Positions 59,679 through 64,000 of a stretch of 64,000 nucleotides of DNA are shown here, one piece after another. This stretch comes from Anaerolineales bacterium. Lineage in GTDB: Bacteria > Chloroflexota > Anaerolineae > Anaerolineales > UBA11579. How positions within the stretch are numbered: the stretch's first letter is position 1; each line of letters opens with the position of its first letter. The notes under the pieces are model-generated. The model ran no database searches. It had not been told where the DNA came from and worked only from the letters and a program-made list of their open reading frames with translations. Made by a program: the position numbers and the translations under genes. The stretch lies in assembly GCA_019637805.1 (NCBI GenBank), contig JAHBVB010000002.1:62001-126000 (forward strand), written 5' to 3'.

Positions 59679-60836
59679 TTAGGGTTTCGGGTTCACTGTC
59701 AGGCCCAGGCGGCCGTCGCGCAGGCGCGCCTCCAACGCTTCCCCGGGCTGCGCCTGGCTGGCGCTGGACAGCACCGCGCCGTCCGGCCGGGCCAGAATGG
59801 CATAGCCGCGCTGCAAGACCGCTTCAGGGTTCAACGCCGTCAGGTGGGTTTCAGCGGTATTCAGGCTGGCGCGTACTTGCTGCAGGCGGCCGCCCAGCGC
59901 CCGGCTGGCCCGCAGGGCCAGCTCGTCCAGGCGTTGCTGCTGGCGCGCAATTTGTGCTGCCGGTGAATAGCGCCCCAATTGCTGGCGCACGGCTTCCAGC
60001 TGGGCGACCAGATCCGCCTGGCTGGGTGTGGCCAGTTCGGCGGCGGCTGTTGGGGTCGGCGCACGCAGATCAGCGGCAAAATCGGCCAGGGTGAAGTCGG
60101 TCTCATGACCCACGCCGCTGACCACCGGCGCGGCCGAAGCGGTCACGGCGCGCACCAGACGTTCGCTGTTGAAGGCGGCCAGGTCTTGCGGTGAGCCGCC
60201 GCCGCGCGCCAGCAAGATCACATCCGGCTGGGCGAATTGGTTGAGCGCTGCCAGGGCGCGCAATATCTCCGTCGCGGCTTCTTCGCCCTGCACAGCCGCG
60301 GGAGCCAGCACGACCTCGGCCATGGGAAAGCGGCGCGCCAAAGTTTGCAGCACGTCGTGCAGGGCAGCCCCGCTGGGCGAAGTAACGATGCCGATGCGCT
60401 GCGGCCAGGCCGGCAGGGCGCGCTTGCGCGCCGGGTCAAACAGGCCTTCGGCTTCCAGCTTGGCCTTGAGCTGCATAAAACGTTGGTAGAGCGCGCCTTC
60501 GCCGTCGGTGCGGATCTCATCCACATACAGTTGGTAGCGGCCGCCGGCTTCGTACACGCTCAGGCCGCCGTGCACTTCCAGCTGATCACCGTCCTTGGGG
60601 ACCTGTGCTTGCAACTCGGCGGTGCTGCGCCACATCACGCACGGCAACTGGGCATTGTGGTCCTTGAGGGTGAAATACCAGTGACCGGACTTGGGTCGTG
60701 AAAAATTGGAGATCTCGCCGCGGATCCACACATCTTGCAGCATGCCTTCCGATTCAACCAGGGCGCGCAGCAGCCGGGAAATATCGGTCACTGTCAGGGT
60801 GGGGCGCGGCCCTCTGAACATGGACAACTGTTCCAT
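59679..60836 (-). CDS. xseA: Exonuclease VII large subunit
   Basis: 385 residues. It has an N-terminal OB fold (VTDISRLLRALVESEGMLQDVWIRGEISNF, SGHWYFTLKD), and a nuclease domain with RIGIVTSPSGAALHD, then DVILLARGGGSPQDLAAFNSE, SGVGHETDFTLAD and the C-terminal NPEAVLQRGYAIL. A helical region and the XseB-binding end follow. It is slightly shorter than E. coli XseA. Cytosolic ssDNA exonuclease for mismatch and damage repair. A TAGTAT box lies 9 nt before the ATG. It leads the xseA-xseB-DUF2071 unit. Confidence 0.95.
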   Translation of the reverse strand: MEQLSMFRGPRPTLTVTDISRLLRALVESEGMLQDVWIRGEISNFSRPKSGHWYFTLKDHNAQLPCVMWRSTAELQAQVPKDGDQLEVHGGLSVYEAGGRYQLYVDEIRTDGEGALYQRFMQLKAKLEAEGLFDPARKRALPAWPQRIGIVTSPSGAALHDVLQTLARRFPMAEVVLAPAAVQGEEAATEILRALAALNQFAQPDVILLARGGGSPQDLAAFNSERLVRAVTASAAPVVSGVGHETDFTLADFAADLRAPTPTAAAELATPSQADLVAQLEAVRQQLGRYSPAAQIARQQQRLDELALRASRALGGRLQQVRASLNTAETHLTALNPEAVLQRGYAILARPDGAVLSSASQAQPGEALEARLRDGRLGLTVNPKP

Positions 60837-60894
60837 GATCTGAGGATACTACAGATCGTACAGGGGCGGTCTGCTACAATGGGTGTGGAGCCCC

Positions 60895-61383
60895 ATGAAG
60901 CGTCTCTTTTCTCCTTGGCGCAAGCCGTACATCGAACGCGAAAAGACCCAAGAGCAAGCTTGCGTCTTTTGCTTGGCCCTGCAGCAGACGGACGGGCCGG
61001 ATAATCTGATCGTGCACCGCGGTCAGCACGCCTTTGTGATGCTCAATCGCTTTCCCTATACCAGCGGCCATCTGATGACCCTGCCCAACACGCATCTGGC
61101 TGATTTGGAAGAGCTTACCCCGGCGGCCCGGGCCGAACTGTTTGAGCTGGCCAACACGGCGATTGGCGTGCTGCGCGGCGTGTATGCCCCCGGCGGATTT
61201 AACCTGGGCGCCAACCTGGGCGCGGCGGCCGGTGCCGGCATTGCCGAGCACCTGCACCTGCATGTGCTGCCGCGCTGGAACGGCGACACCAACTTCATTT
61301 CCACTCTGGGCCAGACCCGGGTACTGCCTGAAGAGCTGGAAGATACCTGGCGGCGGGTCAGCGCCGCCTGGCCGCAGACATAG
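60895..61383 (+). CDS. HIT family protein (AP4A-phosphorylase-like)
   Basis: 162 residues from the ATG at 60895 with GGAG close by. The N-terminal CVFC is part of a Zn site with downstream histidines in many members. The core is NRFPYTSGHLMTLPNTHLADLEEL and GAAAGAGIAEHLHLHVLPRW, with the HxHxH nucleotide-binding triad. This sequence and its C-terminal extension fit the AP4A-phosphorylase/FHIT-like branch. It would cleave dinucleoside polyphosphates. A TACAAT box is about 14 nt before the start. It is divergent from xseA. Confidence 0.88.
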   Translation: MKRLFSPWRKPYIEREKTQEQACVFCLALQQTDGPDNLIVHRGQHAFVMLNRFPYTSGHLMTLPNTHLADLEELTPAARAELFELANTAIGVLRGVYAPGGFNLGANLGAAAGAGIAEHLHLHVLPRWNGDTNFISTLGQTRVLPEELEDTWRRVSAAWPQT

Positions 61384-61441
61384 CCACGCTTTATAATTCA
61401 GGAGTTCTTCCCGAACACTCTCTTTCCTCAAAGGAAGGTCC

Positions 61442-62656
61442 ATGTCCAATTCCAACTCGCAGAACCAACCGATCATCCTTAGCGCGGTGCGCACGCCGAT
61501 CGGAAAATTTCTCAGCAGCCTCAGCAGCCTCAGTGCCCCGCAGCTCGGCGCGGTGGCGGTGCGCGCGGCGGTGCAGCGCGCCGGCCTGACCGGCGAGGCG
61601 CCCTTTGACGAGATCATCATGGGCAATGTCGTCTCCGCCGGGCTGGGCCAAGCCCCGGCCCGCCAGGCCGGTATTTTTGGCGGCGTGCAGGCCGCCAGCG
61701 GCGCCACCACCATCAACAAAGTGTGTGGCTCCGGGCTCAAGGCAGCTATGCTGGCCAGCCAGGCGATCAAGGCCGGCGACGGGGAGCTGTTCATTGCCGG
61801 CGGCATGGAGAGCATGAGCAAGGCGCCCTTCCTGGTGGACGGCCGCGGCGGCGGGCTGCGCTACGGCAACGCCCAACTGACCGATGCGCTGCAATACGAT
61901 GGTCTGTGGGATCCTTTTGAGAACTGGATTATGGGTGAGGCGGCCGAGTTCATTGCTGAAGAATATGAAGTCACGCGCCAGGCCATGGACGAATACGCCC
62001 TTAAGAGCCATGAAAAAGCGATCGCTGCCATCGACGGCGGCAAGTTCAAGCACGAAATTGCTCCCGTGGAAATTACGGACAAGAAGGGCAAAGTTACCCT
62101 GGTCGATACTGACGAGAGCCCGCGGCGCGATACTTCGCTGGAGGTGCTGGCCAAGCTGCCGCCGGCTTTCAAGGCCGACGGCCGCGTGACCGCCGGCAAT
62201 GCGCCCGGCCTCAACGACGGCGCATCGGCCGCCGTGCTGGCCAGCCGCGCCAAGGCCGAACAACTCGGCCTCAAGCCGCTGGCCCGCGTGGTGGGCTATG
62301 CCCAGGCGGCCGTGGATCCCAAGTATATTTTCATTGCTCCCGCCCGCGCTATCCCGGTGCTGTTGGATAAGGTCGGCTGGACGCTGAAAGACGTGGATCT
62401 GATCGAGCTCAACGAAGCTTACGCCGCCCAGGTGCTGGCCGACGGCTATGCCCTGGCCGATCAGGGCTGGGATTGGGACAAGGTCAACGTGAACGGCGGC
62501 GCCATCGCTCTGGGCCACCCGCTGGGGGCCAGCGGCACCCGCGTGCTGGCTACGCTGATCTACGCACTGAAAGACCGCGGCCTGAAGCGCGGCATCGCTT
62601 CGCTGTGTCTGGGCGGGGCCGAAGCGGTGGCCATGGCCATCGAGATCGAGGACTGA
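61442..62656 (+). CDS. Acetyl-CoA C-acetyltransferase (thiolase)
   Basis: 404 residues from an ATG with AAAGGAAGG. Thiolase signatures: the nucleophile Cys in TINKVCGSGLKA (about 95), NVNGGAIALGHPLGASG, and the second Cys in SLCLGGAEAV. It condenses or cleaves acetoacetyl-CoA in the cytosol. It is followed by a DinB-like gene (1 nt gap) and a 3-hydroxybutyryl-CoA dehydrogenase gene. Together they cover the last two steps of beta-oxidation or the first two of butyrate formation, with the acyl-CoA dehydrogenase at 53090 as a further step. TATAAT lies about 45 nt upstream. Confidence 0.93.
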   Translation: MSNSNSQNQPIILSAVRTPIGKFLSSLSSLSAPQLGAVAVRAAVQRAGLTGEAPFDEIIMGNVVSAGLGQAPARQAGIFGGVQAASGATTINKVCGSGLKAAMLASQAIKAGDGELFIAGGMESMSKAPFLVDGRGGGLRYGNAQLTDALQYDGLWDPFENWIMGEAAEFIAEEYEVTRQAMDEYALKSHEKAIAAIDGGKFKHEIAPVEITDKKGKVTLVDTDESPRRDTSLEVLAKLPPAFKADGRVTAGNAPGLNDGASAAVLASRAKAEQLGLKPLARVVGYAQAAVDPKYIFIAPARAIPVLLDKVGWTLKDVDLIELNEAYAAQVLADGYALADQGWDWDKVNVNGGAIALGHPLGASGTRVLATLIYALKDRGLKRGIASLCLGGAEAVAMAIEIED

Positions 62657-62657
62657 G

Positions 62658-63146
62658 ATGGACGCGAATGAGCGCAACCAATTGATCGAAGCCTATCGCA
62701 CGGCTTTTGATGAGTTTGAGCAAGCCCTGGCAAGTATCCCGCAGGAAGCTTGGCAGTTTCGGCCAGCGCCGGGCGAGTGGAGCGTGCACGAGGTGATCAT
62801 CCACCTGGCCGACAGTGAGACCAACAGCTACCTGCGGGCGCGCCGTTTGGCCGTGGATCCGGAACTGCCGCTGATGGCCTACGACCAGGACGCCTGGGCC
62901 GCCAAGCTGGACTATCACAGCCAGGACACCGACACTGCGCTAGCACTTACGCGTTTGGCGCGCGCAGCGACCTATGATTTCATCAAAGATCTACCCGATG
63001 AGGTCTGGGCGCATGTGGGCGTTCACCCTGAATACAAAGATCCCTATACCTTTGAGCGCTGGCTGAGCATTTATGCCAACCACCCGCGCCAGCACACAGA
63101 GCAGATCTTGAACAATTACGCCGCCTGGCAGGCGGGGCAGGAGTAG
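62658..63146 (+). CDS. DinB-superfamily protein
   Basis: 162 residues, beginning 1 nt after the thiolase stop. Its four-helix DinB fold has the metal-binding histidines in EVIIHLADSETNSY (His near 50) and in HPRQHTEQI near the C-terminus. PAPGEWSVHEVI is the typical DinB_2 start. Enzymes of the fold include thiol-dependent transferases such as maleylpyruvate isomerase and bacillithiol transferases. Its place between a thiolase and a 3-hydroxyacyl-CoA dehydrogenase gene is unexplained. Confidence 0.82.
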   Translation: MDANERNQLIEAYRTAFDEFEQALASIPQEAWQFRPAPGEWSVHEVIIHLADSETNSYLRARRLAVDPELPLMAYDQDAWAAKLDYHSQDTDTALALTRLARAATYDFIKDLPDEVWAHVGVHPEYKDPYTFERWLSIYANHPRQHTEQILNNYAAWQAGQE

Positions 63147-63149
63147 CGC

Positions 63150-63995
63150 ATGGCGATCGAGCATATCTTCGTTGTAGGCGCCGGCACGATGGGCAACGGC
63201 ATCGCCCAAACCGCGGCCGTCTCCGGCTATCAGGTGACCATGATGGACGTGGCCGCTGAGCAGGTGCAGCGCGGCAAGGCCGCCATCGAAAAATCTGCCG
63301 CCAAGCTGGCCGAAAAAGGCAAGCTCAGCGCCGAGCAGCAGGCGGCCGCCGGCGCCATTGCCATCACCACCCAACTGGCCGGAGTGGCTGAGGCAGACTT
63401 GGTTATCGAAGCCGCCACCGAAAACCCGGAGCTCAAGTTCAAGCTCTTTCAGGATCTGGACGCCATCGCCCGCCCCGGTGTCATCCTGGCCTCCAATACC
63501 TCTTCGATCAGCATCACCAAACTGGCGGCTGCCACCGGGCGCCCGGGTGAAGTGATCGGTATGCACTTCTTCAACCCGGTGCCGCTGATGAGCCTGCTGG
63601 AAGTGGTGCGTGGCTCGGCCACCGCGGACATGACTGTGTCTGCCATACTGGAAGCCGGCGCCCAAATGGGCAAGACGGCCGTGGTGGTCAAAGACTCGCC
63701 GGGCTTTATCTCCAATCGCATTCTTTGCCCCATGATCAACGAAGCCATCCTGGCTTTTGAAGAAGGCGTCGCCGACGCCGAAGGCATCGATACCATCATG
63801 CGCCTGGGCATGGCCCATCCCATGGGACCGCTGACCTTGGCAGACCTGATCGGCCTCGATGTGGTGCTCTTCATCATGGAAGTGCTGCACCGCGACTTTG
63901 CCGACGACAAATACAAGCCGGCTGAACTGCTGCGCCAGATGGTGGCTGCCGGCGAACTGGGCCGCAAAAGCGGCAAAGGCTTTTACAGCTACTGA
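63150..63995 (+). CDS. 3-hydroxybutyryl-CoA dehydrogenase
   Basis: 281 residues, 3 nt after the DinB-like gene. The NAD-binding motif is IFVVGAGTMGNGIAQ; VIEAATENPELKFKLF, LASNTSSISIT, then GMHFFNPVPLMSLLEVV holds the catalytic His, and DSPGFISNRILCPMINEAI continues to the C-terminal domain with GMAHPMGPLTLADLIGLD. Full-length for the single-domain Hbd/PaaH type. It reduces acetoacetyl-CoA to 3-hydroxybutyryl-CoA or works in the other direction. It ends 6 nt before the window edge. Confidence 0.95.
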   Translation: MAIEHIFVVGAGTMGNGIAQTAAVSGYQVTMMDVAAEQVQRGKAAIEKSAAKLAEKGKLSAEQQAAAGAIAITTQLAGVAEADLVIEAATENPELKFKLFQDLDAIARPGVILASNTSSISITKLAAATGRPGEVIGMHFFNPVPLMSLLEVVRGSATADMTVSAILEAGAQMGKTAVVVKDSPGFISNRILCPMINEAILAFEEGVADAEGIDTIMRLGMAHPMGPLTLADLIGLDVVLFIMEVLHRDFADDKYKPAELLRQMVAAGELGRKSGKGFYSY

Positions 63996-64000
63996 TCGCA

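Overview
The window is a GC-rich bacterial chromosome segment with dense, mostly housekeeping gene content. I infer a Chloroflexota member, probably class Anaerolineae. The reasons are family-resemblance recognition only: LysM/M23 lipoproteins with threonine/proline-rich linkers, a Helicase_C_3-like orphan protein, short intergenic repeats around 'GCCGAAGGAT' and 'TCATTGCGAG', and a gatC-gatA pair without gatB. No rRNA is present to settle this.

Layout. 1-8.1 kb: the 5' part of a formiminotransferase-cyclodeaminase gene, then a cell-envelope cluster of three paralogous LysM-M23 lipoproteins, an SGNH-like lipoprotein, a small lipoprotein and an OsmC protein. 8.2-10.8 kb: sbcC. 11.1-13.7 kb: prfA-prmC-tsaC. 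13.7-18.9 kb: a strikingly AT-rich insertion holding three translationally coupled genes on the minus strand (DNA methyltransferase, protein kinase-Orc1/Cdc6-like ATPase fusion, and an unrecognised protein with two similar halves). This is the best candidate for an undescribed system, most likely anti-phage defence. 18.9-30.3 kb: tsaD, a PH-domain protein, an M24 peptidase, a leader-peptide/terminator unit before a GNAT gene, HAD and calcineurin-like phosphatases, a ferritin-like protein, a lipid kinase and the trehalose genes otsB/otsA. 30.4-41.6 kb: frr-uppS-cdsA, a GT39-like membrane protein, glpX, acs, a WYL regulator with its divergent target, a SAM-I riboswitch plus metK, and thioredoxin. 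41.7-43.1 kb: tRNA-Lys and an AT-rich segment with a gene broken by an in-frame stop. 43.1-53.1 kb: deoC, a baeRF3-type protein with a 3' frameshift, a DsbA-like protein, glycosyltransferases, envelope proteins and lipoproteins. 53.1-64 kb: acyl-CoA dehydrogenase, gatC-gatA, a three-gene set that looks like alkylation repair (YcaQ-like, AlkD-like, MmcQ/YjbR), xseA-xseB, a HIT protein, and thiolase-DinB-Hbd.

How the genes fit together. Translation quality control is well represented (PrfA, PrmC, TsaC, TsaD, Frr, GatCA, tRNA-Lys). Envelope biogenesis is represented by UppS, CdsA, M23 enzymes and glycosyltransferases. Acetyl-CoA and fatty-acid metabolism is represented by Acs, acyl-CoA dehydrogenase, thiolase and Hbd, with GlpX pointing to gluconeogenesis. 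A recurring feature is a TATAAT-like box ending only 6-9 nt before an ATG, which suggests that many single genes here are transcribed without a leader. Starts were chosen from ribosome-binding sites, start-stop overlaps or these -10 boxes.
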